Positions 44,011 to 57,564 are shown, counted from the first letter of the stretch. The stretch is DNA of 64,000 bases from Dendrophyllia cribrosa (GCA_024195265.1 JAJLRJ010000009.1:6883997-6947996); one strand, 5' to 3'. A program made the numbers and translations. Notes: generated by a model from the letters alone, not told the origin.

Positions 44011-47000
44011 ATGATTCAAAAGGGCAACCACCTCATGGCATAACGGTTTCTTCGGAAATTTCTCGTGGTTTATACGTCAAAGGATTTATTGAGGATCGAA
44101 GTGTTAACTGTTTGATTGACACTGGAGCAGTAAAGACAGTCTTGTCTAATAAAGTATATGAAAGGCTCCCACAAGGCCAAACGTTTCCTCTCAGAAATGA
44201 GAACACTGACATCTTCCTAGCAGATGGTAGTAGCAGCAAGACTTATGGTACAGGAGACACCATGTTAAGACTAGGCAGTCAAGAAATTATGACCAGTCTT
44301 GTAGTGGCTGATATTGAAGAAGATGTAATACTTGGAATGGACTTACTATCTCAAGTCGGAGCCACCCTAGACATTGTTCAAGGAACTGTCACTGTAAATG
44401 GAGAAGTAATCGACTGTCACGACTCACAGAATCAGTTGCTTAGTTTTCGATGTATGGTTCGCCGATCTGTTATCGTGGACGCAAACTCTGAAGTTGTCAT
44501 TCCAGTGACTATCAAGAAACGAAGAGTAGTACCTACGCTGTTAACTACAGACCACGGTTTACGTATTTTGGAACCTTGCAATAACTCGCATTTACAAGAA
44601 AAGGGACTATTCATTGCAAGAACATTAGTAAATGGCGGAGATGCTTCAACTGTGCCAGCGCGAATCCTGAATCTGTCGGATGAGCCACAGATCCTCCAAT
44701 CTAATACAGTGGTAGCGCTAGCCAAGCCAGTACTTAGTGTTAGTGAAATAGACTTGCCAGAGGATGTGAATGGATCGAATATGGAGCCCCAACAAACTCA
44801 AGGCCAAGGGTTAGAAATGGATGACAACGAACTGCCTGAATCATTGAAAGGACTTGCTGAAAGAAGCTCAGCAAATCTGAACGACGAGGAGAGACAACAA
44901 GTAGTTAACCTTTTGAAAAGGTACCAGCAAGTGTTTTCAATGAACGATTGGGACCTTGGAATGAATAACGAAATCGAACATCACATCAACACTGGTAGTG
45001 CCGCACCGATACGACAGCGCCCTCGTAGGACAGCACCTTGGAAACAGAGAGAAATCGACCGACAGGTTAATAAATTGTTGAAGGAAGGAAAAGTGCAAGA
45101 ATCTAACAGTCCATGGGCTTCCCCAGTGGTTTTGGTCGCAAAAAAGGATGGGAGTCAAAGACTTTGTGTGGATTATCGTCAGTTGAACTCTGTGACTGTT
45201 AAGGATGCGTTTCCCTTACCACGAATAGATGACTCTCTAGATTGTTTGTCTGGTGCTAAGTGGTTTTCCACCCTTGATATGGCCTCGGGCTATTGGCAAG
45301 TGGGAATGGACCCTACCACCAAGCAGAAAGCGGCATTTGTCACTAGTAGCGGGTTATTTGAGTGGAATTGTCTACCGTTCGAGCTCACGAACTCACCTGG
45401 AACGTTCGAAAGATTGATTACACTTGTATTGAAGGGCCTTCAATTCAAGATTTGTTTGTGCTACTTGGATGATGTAATTGTTTTCGCCGAAACCTTCCAG
45501 GAACACCTCCAGCGGTTAGAAAAGGTGCTTATACGGTTTGCTTCTGCCGGTCTTAAACTCAAGCCAAGCAAGTGTAATCTTTTCCAGCAGAAGATCTCTT
45601 ACTTAGGACACATTGTGACTGAACAAGGAGTAGCAACTGACCCAGCAAAGATTGAGCGCGTTTCAAAGTGGCCCGTTCCCGAGAGTTCAGCTAAAGTCAA
45701 GAGTTTCCTTGGTTTAGCAACTTACATATTACAGGCGGTTCGTCCCAAGATTTGCAAGTGTAGCTAAGCCACTGTACCAACTCACAGAACCAACTAAGGA
45801 CTTTGAGTGGACGGATGAATGCCAACACGCATTCGATCAGCTGAAGGAACTACTCACCTCCTCTCCTGTTTTAGCTTATCCGAAACAAGACGGATTATTT
45901 ATTCTGGACACAGACGCCAGCAATCATGGCATCGGGGCTGTACTCTCCCAGGTACAAGATGGAGTCGAAAAGTCGATAGCATACTCGAGCAGGACACTCT
46001 CCAAATCTGAGAGGAACTACTGTACTACAAGAAAGGAACTGCTAGCCATTGTTGAATTCACCAAATTGCATCGACATTACCTCCAAGGATCCCAGTTCCT
46101 AGTTCGGACAGACCACGCCCCACTCCGGTCTATCCTCGAAACGAAAGACCCGGAGGGACAGTTAGCACGCTGGATCTCTTTCTTAAGCACCCTTAACTTT
46201 AAGATCGACTATCAAGAAGGCAAGCGTCACACAAATGCTGATTCCCTATCTCGCAGACCATGTGAGGACCGCTGCAAATGGTGCCAGGTTTGGAAAAAGA
46301 GGGAACCTTTACCCTGGTGTGAAGTGGGAACACAGACCGAAGTGGATGAACTACCAAGAGCGGCACATGAAGTTACTGAAGAAGATGATGGGATTACAGG
46401 CAGGTCCCCGGAGAACAAATGTGGTGTGGTGAAATTGGAGCCAATGTGGACAACGGAGTATTTAAAGCAACAACAAACGGAAGATCCTGTCTTGAAGACT
46501 TTCATACAGCTGAAGAAGTCTGCAAACGAACGCCCAAAATGGCCTGACGTGTCAGATAGAAGTCCCACGTTAAAAGCGCTATGGTCCCAGTGGGATCGCC
46601 TTTCCTTTCGAGATGAAGTACTATGTCGTAAATGGGAGAGTGAAAGTGGTGACAGAGTAACATACCAAATTGTACTTCCGGAGAGTTTGAGAGAGACCGC
46701 CCTCAAAGCCCACCACAACCATACGACAGCCAGCCATAGAGGAGTTAATAAAACCCTTGGTTCTTTACGGCGTCGTTATTATTGGCCTGGCCTGACTTCG
46801 CAGACTTATAGATGGGTAACAAGATGTCATGATTGCGGTGCAAAGAAGACTTGCGGACGAAATCGTCGTGCTCCTTTGAAGCAGTATGTTGTGGGTGCCC
46901 CCGTGGAGAGGATTGCGATGGACATTCTCGGTCCCTTGCCATTAACCACCAGAGGAAACCGTTATGTGCTGGTTGTGACTGATTACTTAACCAAATGGAC

Positions 47001-48105
47001 AGAAAGTTATGCCATCCCGGACCATAGTGCCACTAATGTCGCAGAAAAGTTGGTTTCTGAGTTTATTTGCCGGTTTGGTGTGCCAAGGCAGCTCCATAGT
47101 GATCAGGGTACAAACTTCGAATCGAAGGTGATGGCGGAAGTTTGTAAATTGCTGAACATTGAGAAGACTCGAACAACACCCCTACACCCACAATCCGATG
47201 GGCAAGTTGAGAGATACAATCGCACATTAATTGAGATGCTTAGAGGAAAGTTAAATGACAACCAAGGAGATTGGGATCTTCAGTTACCGACATGTATGAT
47301 GGCTTACAGGTCGTCTGTTCATGAATCTACTGGTTCGACTCCCAACGAACTGATGCTAGGTAGAGAAATCGAAGTGCCCCTGGATGTTTTAACAGAGCTG
47401 TCTCCTGATACCCGACCTCCAGTCACAGATTACGCACAAGCCCTGAAGCGGAGGTTGGCTATGGCCCATGAATTTGCACGTCAAAACTTGAAGAAAGCTG
47501 CGGTGCGCCAGAAGCGAAATTATGACAAGAAGATGGCTGGAAAACCCTTTCAAGTGGGTGACAGCGTGTGGTTGCATCAAGTACGTCGTAAGAAAGGAAG
47601 AAACCCGAAACTTGATTGCCCCTGGGAGGGACCGTACCTAGTAACTGCTGTTTTGTCAGATGTGGTGTATCGCATCCAAAGAACACAGAGAGCCAGGCCC
47701 AAGGTAGTACATTCAGATCGGCTGAAACCTTATCTGGGACCGCCACTAAAGAGTTGGATATCTCCTCAGGTTTCCTCTTCGCTGATTGAACCCGGAGTCT
47801 CGCAAGGTGTTGCAGCTCCAAAGCGGATGGTTGTTGACGAAAGAGTAACCACGCCTATTGAAGGAGAATCGAGTATAAACCATTCCAATACCGACTCCGG
47901 CAACATTTCAGGGGATGAGGTAGGAGGCAGAGGGGATGATCGCCTAACCAAGCAAGAGGATGGTTTGCAGAACGCCAAGGTTGTTACAGATTGTGGAACC
48001 ACAGAATTGGGTGTGGACGTTAGAGCTGATATGACCGTCGAAAAGGACCAATTGCCAGAGACAGTGATGGAAGAAACGCAGAGAGGCCAACTAGAAGGAA
48101 AGTGA
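43950..48105 (+). pseudogene. Gypsy Pol polyprotein, one frameshift in RT
   Basis: Protease CLIDTGAVKTVLS (DTG catalytic). RT: LCVDYRQLNSV, FSTLDMASGYWQ and active site CYLDDVIVF. RNase H: ILDTDASNHGIGAVLSQ, RKELLAIVEF, TDHAPL. Integrase: HHCC zinc finger (HHNHTTASHRGV...CHDCGAKKTC), catalytic D-D-E (AMDILGPLP, SDQGTNFES, DGQVERYNRTL) and a GPYL-type C-terminal motif (CPWEGPYLVTAV). The frame breaks just after RT (FLGLATY) by one extra base near 45725, leaving ORFs to 45767 and from about 45730 to 48105. LPFELTNSP departs from the usual LPFGLTN. Pol is in the -1 frame relative to Gag, with about 60 nt overlap. Confidence 0.9.
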
Positions 48106-48434
48106 AGGCCCCTGAACGTTTTGGTGAATGGGTCACCACGTTAAGAACTGAATAAGTTGATGTTAAAAGAACAAGAATGTAATTCTGTCGTATTCTAATA
48201 GGGCTAAGTTTTTATGAGACTTGAACTGAACCTTTCTCGAGCTCAGTAGGAAAAAGACTACAGAAAAACATTTGTTCAAATTTCTATGTAGTTGTTTTCA
48301 CTAAGTAACTGTTTGACTCTATACGCGGCTCTTAGGCCATTGGAGAAATACTTGTAGGTCAACCGTTGTTTAGTTGCAGTTAGGGCATGTAGACACAAGG
48401 CACTGAGGACAGTGCTAATTTAAGGAGGGAGCTG

Positions 48435-48573
48435 TGTAGCGCATGCGTTCTGTCGTGTTTCTGGGGCATGCGCAGTTGTTGTTGTTGTTATGAAAACGAG
48501 AAAATACAGTGTTTTTATCAGACTGGAAATTTACGCGTCTTGGTATCAATTAGGCACAAATCGGAACGCTACA
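48435..48573 (+). repeat. Right LTR of the gypsy element
   Basis: 139 bp, one base different from the left LTR, followed by the TTAT duplicate (48574-48577). Confidence 0.88.
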
Positions 48574-48577
48574 TTAT

Positions 48578-49681
48578 GTTTGGCAAATTTTACTAGATAT
48601 ACGTTATAACAAAATAACAATCCAACTATTTACGCCAAAATTCATCATATGCGTGTACAGTGGAGTGGTCACGGCTGAGCAGCGCTGTTGTATTACAAAG
48701 TAAAGCAAACTCACTAAAACACATGCAATTTTTCATTCGCAGCGCAACACGTTAATTAGAAATATTGGAGTTATAACTAAAGCGTATCCCTCAAAGTCCA
48801 AGCTCTCCTAAAAACTTTGTAACAATGCTGCGAGATGTACGAGAAAACTTGCGAAATGTGGCGCCATGTACCTTTAAAAAGCTTCACCCAAAACTGTCGA
48901 TTTTTCAAACAACAGCAGTCGACATACCTTACGAAACTTAAAATTTTCGCACCTGTGGGCTGTCAAAAATAGCATTTTTAGATTGACAGATAATCAGTAT
49001 TTATTCACGCAAAACATCATTTTACGATCTCGAATTTACGATATGAAAACGGGGCATTAACAAAAAAAAAATAAGAATTAGAAGCTATTAAAATTTAGAG
49101 GTAACCACTGTACCGAAATGATACAATGCATGCTGAAACTTTCGCCTTAGTTTGTCACTGTGGTCAACAGTTGTTATATCTAATTTTAGTTTCCATTAAT
49201 GGCGTTAAACGTGGTAGCGTTCGTGTTAAGTTTCACTTTGTGATATAATGATTTTTTTCTCTACTATTTTCAACTCAGCGAGATAGTAGTTATGGTTGGA
49301 TTTGTATTTCTGGCTATATTCGATTTCTCTCATTTTGATCCGAAAAAAAAAACACGATTTGAACTTTACATTTGACAGTAATGCTGAACACGTCATTCGC
49401 TATGGGGTCCTACTTCTGTCGTTGATTAATTTGTGTTGTTATTTCCACTCATACGGTTTGTTGAAACTACTCCATAAAAGGTCATCTATTCTTCAGAACT
49501 ACTCACATTTCGAAGCAGGTGCATGATATACAATACAGTGATCGGCGTCGAAATTTTTCGAAACTGTCAATTATTTACTGAGCGATTTGTCGAGCGCTAA
49601 CTTAATCGAATTGAAGACAGCGTTCCAGAAGCATGGGAGACAAATCTTTGGACAGGTAGAAACAGACATTTCGCAAATGAA
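48578..49681. promoter_or_regulatory. 5' flank of mucin unit 2b
   Basis: No gene seen in the first 850 bp. From about 49430 it is homologous to the 2a flank (36220-36425), including CCATAAAAGG at 49472-49481. It is the probable promoter and 5' UTR of 2b. Confidence 0.55.
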
Positions 49682-52600
49682 ATGAATGGTTTTTGCTGGA
49701 TGTATTTCTTTAGGATTTTCCCTGCTATTGTCTGGGGAATTATCTTCACGGTTATAGGTACGTCTCTTGTTTGCAATGATTATCACTTAAAATATTAAGC
49801 GTAGGACTTTAAAACATTATACTGACATTTTTTCGAATGAATTATATTCTCAACTGCTGGTTACAAAAATTCTGCTGATTAAAAAAAAGGTTTATGACCA
49901 AAGTGTTTTTAACAGGTTTGATCGCGTCCAATTTGTAATCATGCATCTTTTTGTTTCTGAAGCCAAATAATTACTGACCTTGAAATATGGCGCATTAAAC
50001 TTTCTACCTTTTCATGTAAACAGACTGGTTCAAAACAAAAATACTTAACTGATAGTTTTTACGATTTTAAAACAGCGTTTTAATGAAATTCGTGGAGAAT
50101 TTAGCCGAAAAATATTATTCTGGCGAATGCTAAAAATGATATTTGGAAACTGAAAAAAGCCACCCGTGTTTGTTTTTTTAACGATATGATATCACATACT
50201 AAGTAATATTTTCAAGCGTTTCAAAAGAGGGAAAAAACAATGTCTCACTGAATAGAGGTTCGTTCCACAAAGAAGTGCCTTTGTTGTAATACGAATTTTT
50301 TTCTTTTAATTTACCCAACCTTTTTTCACAACTCGTTTTATATATTACTGCGCGTGCGCTTATGTTTGTAGAAGAACGATGTTTTTTAATATTAATGTTA
50401 AGTGCCAATTTAGCTGCAATATCGTACATTGAAATAACTTCAATAAGAATTCAAAGAAAGACGATTTCAGGCAGTTTAACGTTCTTCTTTAAAACAAGTT
50501 TCAAGAGGAATGCGTTATTTGGAAACTGCGATCGAGAATGAGAATACTTGTGTAAATTAGACCACACGTGTTATTCTTTAGCGCAACGCAAAATAAAAAC
50601 ATTTTTGAAATGTACACAACAACTTTCGTCCGTCCTACCTGGAAATCAATGTTCCTAGAATGAAACATCGCCTGTCATGTCTAATAATGATAATTCAAAG
50701 GTTGCCAATGCAAAAGGAGTAAGAGTTAGATTCAGTGAGTTACGCTTTCTTGTATGAAAAACCTGCAACAATGCATCGCTTGTAATAAAATTATTTACAT
50801 TTAAATGTATTTAAATGAAACAGTTGTCTTGGTCCCGGCCGAAAACGTATACATTTTCTTTACAATTTACTCGCTGATTAAGGACACCCATTGATTCGGT
50901 CGAAGGGCTTTTTTCCGATTAAAAACAATTTCATACAAAGTTAACGTCCTTTACACGGACAATTTAGCCAATTCTGAGTGACAAAAGTGCGGTAACACTT
51001 AAATGTCGTCATCCATGTGGACCCCGTTAATACGGACCGTTTTCGTGGTCCCTTTGGTGCCCGTATTAGCGAGGTTCGACTGTAAGTATAACAAGCAGAC
51101 TGATATACATGTTTTCTAGTTTTATAGGTGGTTTTCACGTTACGTCACGGCAGCCATGTTGGTGCACACCTACAAAATAATTTTAATGAACTTCTTTCGT
51201 TACGTGCACCAACATGGTCGCCGTGGCCTTTGTCATGAGTCCCACAGGACTGAAGGACAGGTAAGTAAAAACCATTTATACATACGTTTGCAACTCTTAC
51301 GTTGTTTCTTTTATTATTTATAAACATTGCAGGGATTAGCGAAAGTTCTTCTGTTAAAAACAACACATCAGCTATCCACGCGTCCCTCCTATTGATTACT
51401 TCGCCTGTATCAATAACCAGGGCCACTAAAGCAGGGTTACATACAAGACCGTCTTTCAGTGGTATTGCCAACTCTGTTATACCAGAGAAGTCTTCCCATA
51501 TAAAAACTACGTCAGACCACCTGGTATCAACACGTGTCCCATCTACGAATCCTGTTACGGAGTATACGCGTGAAGTATTCATATCACAGAGCAGCCTTCC
51601 AACAAGAACGTTAACGAGTGTTGCATCACCCCGTAATAGCAACAAAAGGATGTTTTCACATGTGGTACAAAACAACACGTCTTTGTTACAAATGCTTCCT
51701 GCTTCCATGATTTCGAAACCTCCGGACATGTCCAGTGTCTCAAGAACAAGTATTGGAACCTCACTTACGACCACAACTTTGGGTTCATCCACGCTTCTTG
51801 CACAAAATAAAATTTCCTCGTCACTCAGTTTCTCTTCTTCTGAAGTGTTCAAAACAACTGCAGCAATTTTCCCAGAAGCCAATGCCACGAGAACGAGTGT
51901 CACAGCTACTCATAATAGCACAGTTATGGAATCGTCCTTACCTAAGGCACAAAACAAGACAGCCATTATACAAGCAATAACCTCTTCCAAGATTCCCAAT
52001 GCTACAATCGCATCCTCAACAGTCAACGTCTTAAGAACGAGTGTTGAAGACTCCAAAAATGGTACAGTCATGGAGTCATCTTCGTCTATTGTCGAAAACA
52101 AAACATCTATAATTCTAGCCATGGTATCTTCCAAGATGTTCAAAGCTTCTAGCACTTTCGCGACAGATGATGTCCAAAGAACGAATGTTAAATTATCCCA
52201 AAATAGCACAGTTATTAGGACGTCTTCACCTATTCTTCGAAACAAGACATCCATGACACGCATAATCCGTCTGTCGACTAGTTCCAAAACGTTAGCCTTT
52301 TTCCCAGGGATCGATGCTACAAGAACCAGTGTTGAAGTTTCACATAAAAGAAAAACTACGCGGTCGTCATTATTCATGGTCCAAAGCAAGACACACTCGA
52401 CGCAGACACTCGCTCTTTCTGAGATTATTAAGGGCACAAGGACGAGCGTTGAAAACTCTCATATCAGCACTATCATGGTATCATCAGTATCTGTGGTCCA
52501 AAGTAAGGCGACCGCGAGTCACATGTCCTCTTCCTACAGTGTTTTGAAGTCCACAAAGTCAACCGTCTTGTCAATGTCATTGACAGTTTCTAATTTAAAA

Positions 52601-55600
52601 CGTACGAGTGCAAGAACATCTACAGCGCATTACACCTACAGTAACATCCGTGGTTCGTCTAGCGAAAGTTTGAGCAGTGCTAGCAGAAAGTCGAGACCTC
52701 AATCTTCGCAAATGGTTTTTACTTTCGTTACCAAAGAAACAATACCCAGAAGCACTTTGAACACTGATTTCACTCATACACCTCTCTTGACACCTGAATC
52801 GGGGTACTCCTCTCGAATATTAACTTCAAAGTCCAGTCACATCATGCAAAGTTTGACTTCTTTATCATCTTCCACAAGGAGAGAACCCTTAGGTTCTATA
52901 ACTTCTACAGCAATCACGCCTCGTGTAACACTCGTTTCTACTGTAAATATGAAAGAAGTAGCCTCTTCTAAGACTCCCAATGCTACAATCGCTTCCTCAA
53001 CAGTCCTCCGCTTAAGAACGAGTGCTGAAGTCTCCAAAAATGGTACAGTCGTGGAGTCATCTTTGTCCATTGTCGAAAACAAAACGTCTATAACACAGAT
53101 TTCCAAAGCTTCTATCACTTTCGCGACAGATGATGTCCCAAGAACAAATGTTACATTATCACAAAATAGCACAGTTATTAGGACATCTTCACCTATTCTT
53201 CGAAACAAGACATCCATGACACGCATAATCCGTCTATCAACTAGTTCCAAAACTTTAGCCTTTTTCTCAGATATCGATGCTACAAGAACAAGTGTTGAAG
53301 TTTCACATAAAACAACAACTATGCGGTCGTCGTTATTTATGTTTCAAAGCAAGACACACTCGACGCAGACGCTCGCTCTTTCTGAGACTATCAATGGCAC
53401 AAGGACGAACGTTGAAAACTCTCATATCAGCACTATCATGGTATCATCAGTACCTCTGGTCCAAAGTAAGGCGACCGCGAGCCACATGTTGTATTCCTAC
53501 AGGGTTTATAAAACTACAGTCATAATGTACTCAGAAAGTTACGTCACTAGAACAAGTGTAGGAGTATCCCTGAATAGAACATCTCAGACGTCTTTATCTA
53601 ACGCCCCCTTAACAACATCCTTGATACACTGGACCCCTTCTTCTACAGACATTTCCTTAGGATTCAAGATCCCAGGAACGAGTACCTCTGTTTTTCAGAA
53701 TAGCACACTTACCTTGTCGTCTCTACCTATCATTCACAATGGGACATCCTGGATGTACGTGCGCCCTTCGTACAAGGTTTCCGAAACTACCACTGTTTCC
53801 TCTGTACTTAATGTTCCAAGAACAAGTGTTTCAGTTTCTCAAAAGTCCACAAAAACGGACTCGACGTTACCTATGTTAATAAACAAGACATCCTTGGTAC
53901 AAGTGATCGTCTCTTCTAAGGTTTCCAAAGGCGAAAGTTCAAAGAAGTTGCTTTCATCAAGCAAAGCTCTTGAAAATAATGTTTCTTATGTTTCCTCAAG
54001 CCACTACGAAAACCACTTAAACAGACTACTAACAACTCAATATATGACACCTGCATTCCCGTCAACACTTCAACAGGTCAGTGATCGGATCAGCACGCCG
54101 AACATAACCGTTGCATCAACCACACGTCTGCTTACCGAGGTCGCATCTAGGCATTCTTCGGAGATGAAATCTAACACATTTTGGGCCACAAAAAGAATCA
54201 CATCTAGCGTCATAATTAATCACACCTCTACATGGATTAGTAATCCATCTAGAGGTTCAGTTACAGTTAAAAAAACATTGCCCTACGGAAGTTTTAGTAA
54301 AACTAAATCCACAGTAAGTAGAGGCGGTCATTTGAAGTCCACAAAGTCAACCGTCTTGTCAATGTCTCTCCCCTTTTTTGCAACTACTAGCAATTCTATC
54401 ATTTTCAACCCAACAGTGCAAAAGACTTTGGACGTTGTGTCAAGCCAATCTAAAGATACAATCTTCAAACCTCATCGGGCCACAACATTGCTTAGTGCAG
54501 CAGTTAAAAGCAGCTTGAGGTCAATTACAATGCTTCCTTCGATAAACACAACAAATCATCAAGAGCAAAAGCAAACATTGACAGTTTCTAATTTAAAACG
54601 TACGAGTACAAGTACTTCTACAGCGCATTACACCTACAGTATTATCCGTGGTTCATCTAGTGATAGTTTGAGCAGTGCTAGCAGAACGTCGAGACCTCAA
54701 TCTTCGCAAATGGTTTCAACTTTCGTTAACAAAGAAATGAAACCAAGTAGCACTTTGAACACTGATTTTACTCATACACCTCTCTTGACCGTACCTGAAT
54801 CGGGGCATTCCTCTCGAATATTAACTTCAATGTCCAGTCAAATCATGCAAAGTTTGACTTTTTTAACATCTTCCACAAGGCAAGAACCCTTAGGGTTAAT
54901 AACGTTTACAGTAACCACGCCTCGTGTAACGCTTGTTTCTACTGTAACAGAAGAAAATCTTTCCAAGCGAAACAGTCAAACGTCACTGAGTGTTCTACAA
55001 AAGACGGAATCGATTATCTTCCGATTGTCAACTATTGTAAGAACATATACGTCTTCTTTAACTTCGAAAGAAAGGTCTACATTTACAACTTCTCAGACGA
55101 TGAGATCGTTACTGTCGTCAGAAAATACATTGCGTAGTTCTGATTTGTTAAGTAGTCAGACGACATTAACCGGTGTTAGAGCAAACCATTCAGCGAAGTA
55201 CACCATTGGATTGTCAAGCATAACAACACCTTCTCAAAGGCAGAGCACCCTTACCTCTTTGCCCACTTTTACTAAAGATTCAAGATTTAGTTCTCCTTCC
55301 TCTTACCTATTGACGACATCTACGTTATCAAGCGATATCGTACCGACTTCAACGTTGGCAATTTCACCGGATGGTAGAGTGACAATGGTTACTCCAATAT
55401 CTGTAAAAAGTTTGTATTCAAGTGAAACATCAGCTGTACTATTTGATTCAGTAAGTACAAAACGTTTTACAGTTTCTACCAAACCCAAGAGCACCCTAAA
55501 CAGCATCCCGACTCAATCGTCCATGGAATCACGTGTGCTTTCTTCAACATATTTTACAACATTCATGCCATCACCCGCTTCAACAGTCCTTGTTTCAGTT

Positions 55601-56443
55601 CAAACAGGACCACCACCCGAGAATCCAAAGCAGTTTGAGGGAAATATGGTGCTCCAGATACCTTGGAATTCACAATACCAAGCCACATATACACCAGAAT
55701 ACCAGGCTCTTGCATCCCTCATCACAAGGGAACTCAGTAAAGCGTTTGAAAACCTTGAAGGCTTTCTATCCGTGCAAGTTCTACGCTTCTGGAAGAGTAG
55801 CGTTGGTGTTGACTTTGTTGTATTTATAAGAAAAAGTGTGCAAATTAACGAGAATGTCATTGAGAGAACGCTTATTGAGGCGAACAACACGGGAGCATTA
55901 GACTTGCCTATGACAAGCCTTCAGGTCACAGAAAGAAAAGCTACAACCCCTACTTCGGTATCCACCCAGAGTGGAAGTAAATCTCTTGAGCGTTGGGAGA
56001 TTATTCTTATCGTCACTGGTGTCTTGGTATTTCTGCTGTTGCTGATAATCTGCATTTTAGCAGTAAGTGAATTTTTTATTTCTTTCATGGGCTCAAAATC
56101 CATTGTATTCTTGAATGGAAAAAACGACATTAGCTGTAGGTTGTCTGGCAGATTCAGTTTGACTTCGGTGCTTTACTGCTAGCTGGCAATTGCAACTGGG
56201 TTTTGAAAAATTTAAACCGTTATCACTCAGCAAAATACACTTGACAGGGCTAAATGGGACACCTTAATAACTAGGCATAAATTCTGCATTCTGAAGCTCA
56301 TTTACACGTTGTACTATAATTACTCGCCATCCTGCATTTCTCTACATATCGCCAAGTTCCAACCTCGTACAATTTAAGGAATATCAATCAGTTAGTCATC
56401 TCATCATTTAAAACAAATATTATGAAGTTTTCTATTTTCTACA

Positions 56444-56475
<32 letters not shown>

Positions 56476-57564
56476 AATTTATGGAATCATTTACTGGCCG
56501 AGTGCCGTGGTATGCTTAAAGAGTTTTATTAGAATGATTTATAAGTTAAACATAATTAACAACATTGACTTCGGCAAGTACTGTAAGAAATGAATTGCGT
56601 TTAAGTAGAAGCGGTTTTATTTTCTGGATATAGTTTTTAGTGTATTTATTTTTAAATAAATACACTAAAAACTATAAAAAAAATAAAATAGGTACAATTA
56701 AAATTGTACTTATTTTATTTTATTTTTTTATCTTTTGTACATAGCTTTTAGCGTTATTTTACAATTAGCGATTATTTATACACGACCCCACAAGCTGTTA
56801 AGCTTTAAATTTCATCGTTTTTAAATAAAGGTTTTATTATTGTTATAACATACCAAATATAGTGCACTACAGATTTGACCAGATGGTTGCCAAGCAATGT
56901 AAATGATATTTTCTGGACATTCTTCAAAAATCATATTCTAATGACTTCCCTAAAACCTCTAACTTGTTTTTTAATTTGTTTTTATATTTATTTTGTTTAT
57001 CATGATTAAGATATTTTGGCAGCTGCGGCAAGAAGGCTTCATCTTCACCGTGCAGTAGATAGATTTACACGTCACTTATAAATACAATCTGAAAAAATAT
57101 GAACCAAATGTAGTCATCAACTCCTATTTCAGAAATTTGAAGTTCTGTAGTAAGTGTTCAACACAACTTTCTTCTTTATGCAGGTGAAATTGGCCAGACG
57201 AAGTGGTGGATTTAATAGAAGCCAAAAGTACGAGGTATCAAGCCGATACAATAACTACATATATTCTGAGTACACTGACTCCGTACCCAGATCCAAGACA
57301 AACCTACCAGTCATATTAAGTATGGAGGAAACGAGGACAAGGACAAGGCAATGCGTGAAACAAGATTCGTATGAAGATCTTAGCACTTATAACATCACAG
57401 AAAGCAAAAACGAGGAAAGCCCTGCACACAACTCATGTGAAACACAGTTGCAAGGACATACTAATTGTGAGGTCACAAATACAAACGAGGCGTCAAGAAC
57501 ACCGGCATCAGCGGCGGCTGAGGAGGTACTGAAATTAAACGAGATTAAACTTGATCTATCCTAG
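49682..57564 (+). CDS. Membrane mucin with SEA domain, unit 2b
   Basis: Three exons, 49682-49757, 51333-56062, 57184-57564, give 1728 aa in frame. Exon 1 is a signal peptide (IFPAIVWGIIFTVIG). Exon 2 holds about 1430 residues of Ser/Thr-rich repeats (TRTSVEVSH, TIMVSS, VQSKT; many N-x-S/T), then a SEA domain (about residues 1455-1560, QFEGNMVLQIPW ... VGVDFVVFIRKS), a short linker and one helix (WEIILIVTGVLVFLLLLIICILA). The phase-0 donor GCA|GTAAGT leads to a 126-residue tail (VKLARRSGGFNRS...) rich in Tyr, Glu and Thr. The usual G|SVVV cleavage turn reads SSVGV, so autoproteolysis may be lost. AATAAA at 57652. Role inferred as a surface/mucus-layer glycoprotein. Confidence 0.85.
51140..51235. 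repeat. Short foldback just upstream of the 2b mucin exon
   Basis: CGGCAGCCATGTTGGTGCAC near 51150 is complementary to GTGCACCAACATGGTCGCCG near 51208. Small MITE-like hairpin about 100 bp before the acceptor. Confidence 0.7.
56444..56474. repeat. Long G homopolymer in a 2b intron
   Basis: About 31 consecutive G. Other G or C runs of 15-22 occur at about 792, 5830, 9957, 10866, 10911 and 29050. Such tracts are unstable and sequencing length is unreliable. Confidence 0.8.
56630..56675. repeat. AT-rich perfect palindrome in a 2b intron
   Basis: ATAGTTTTTAGTGTATTTAT is followed at once by its complement; a second small palindrome (GGTACAATT/AATTGTACT) follows at about 56690-56711. Confidence 0.75.

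Larger units (their letters stand above)
42653..48573 (+). mobile_element. Ty3/gypsy LTR retrotransposon, recent insertion
   Basis: LTRs of 139 bp (42653-42791 and 48435-48573), TGTAGC...GCTACA, differing at one base in my reading (ACGCATCTT versus ACGCGTCTT). Flanked by TTAT on both sides. A polypurine tract (AAGGAGGGAG) precedes the right LTR; the primer-binding site should start at about 42793 (TGGTGGCAGCGG), tRNA not assigned. Order gag, protease, RT, RNase H, integrase defines Ty3/gypsy. It sits in the spacer between mucin units 2a and 2b, sense orientation. Confidence 0.92.
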
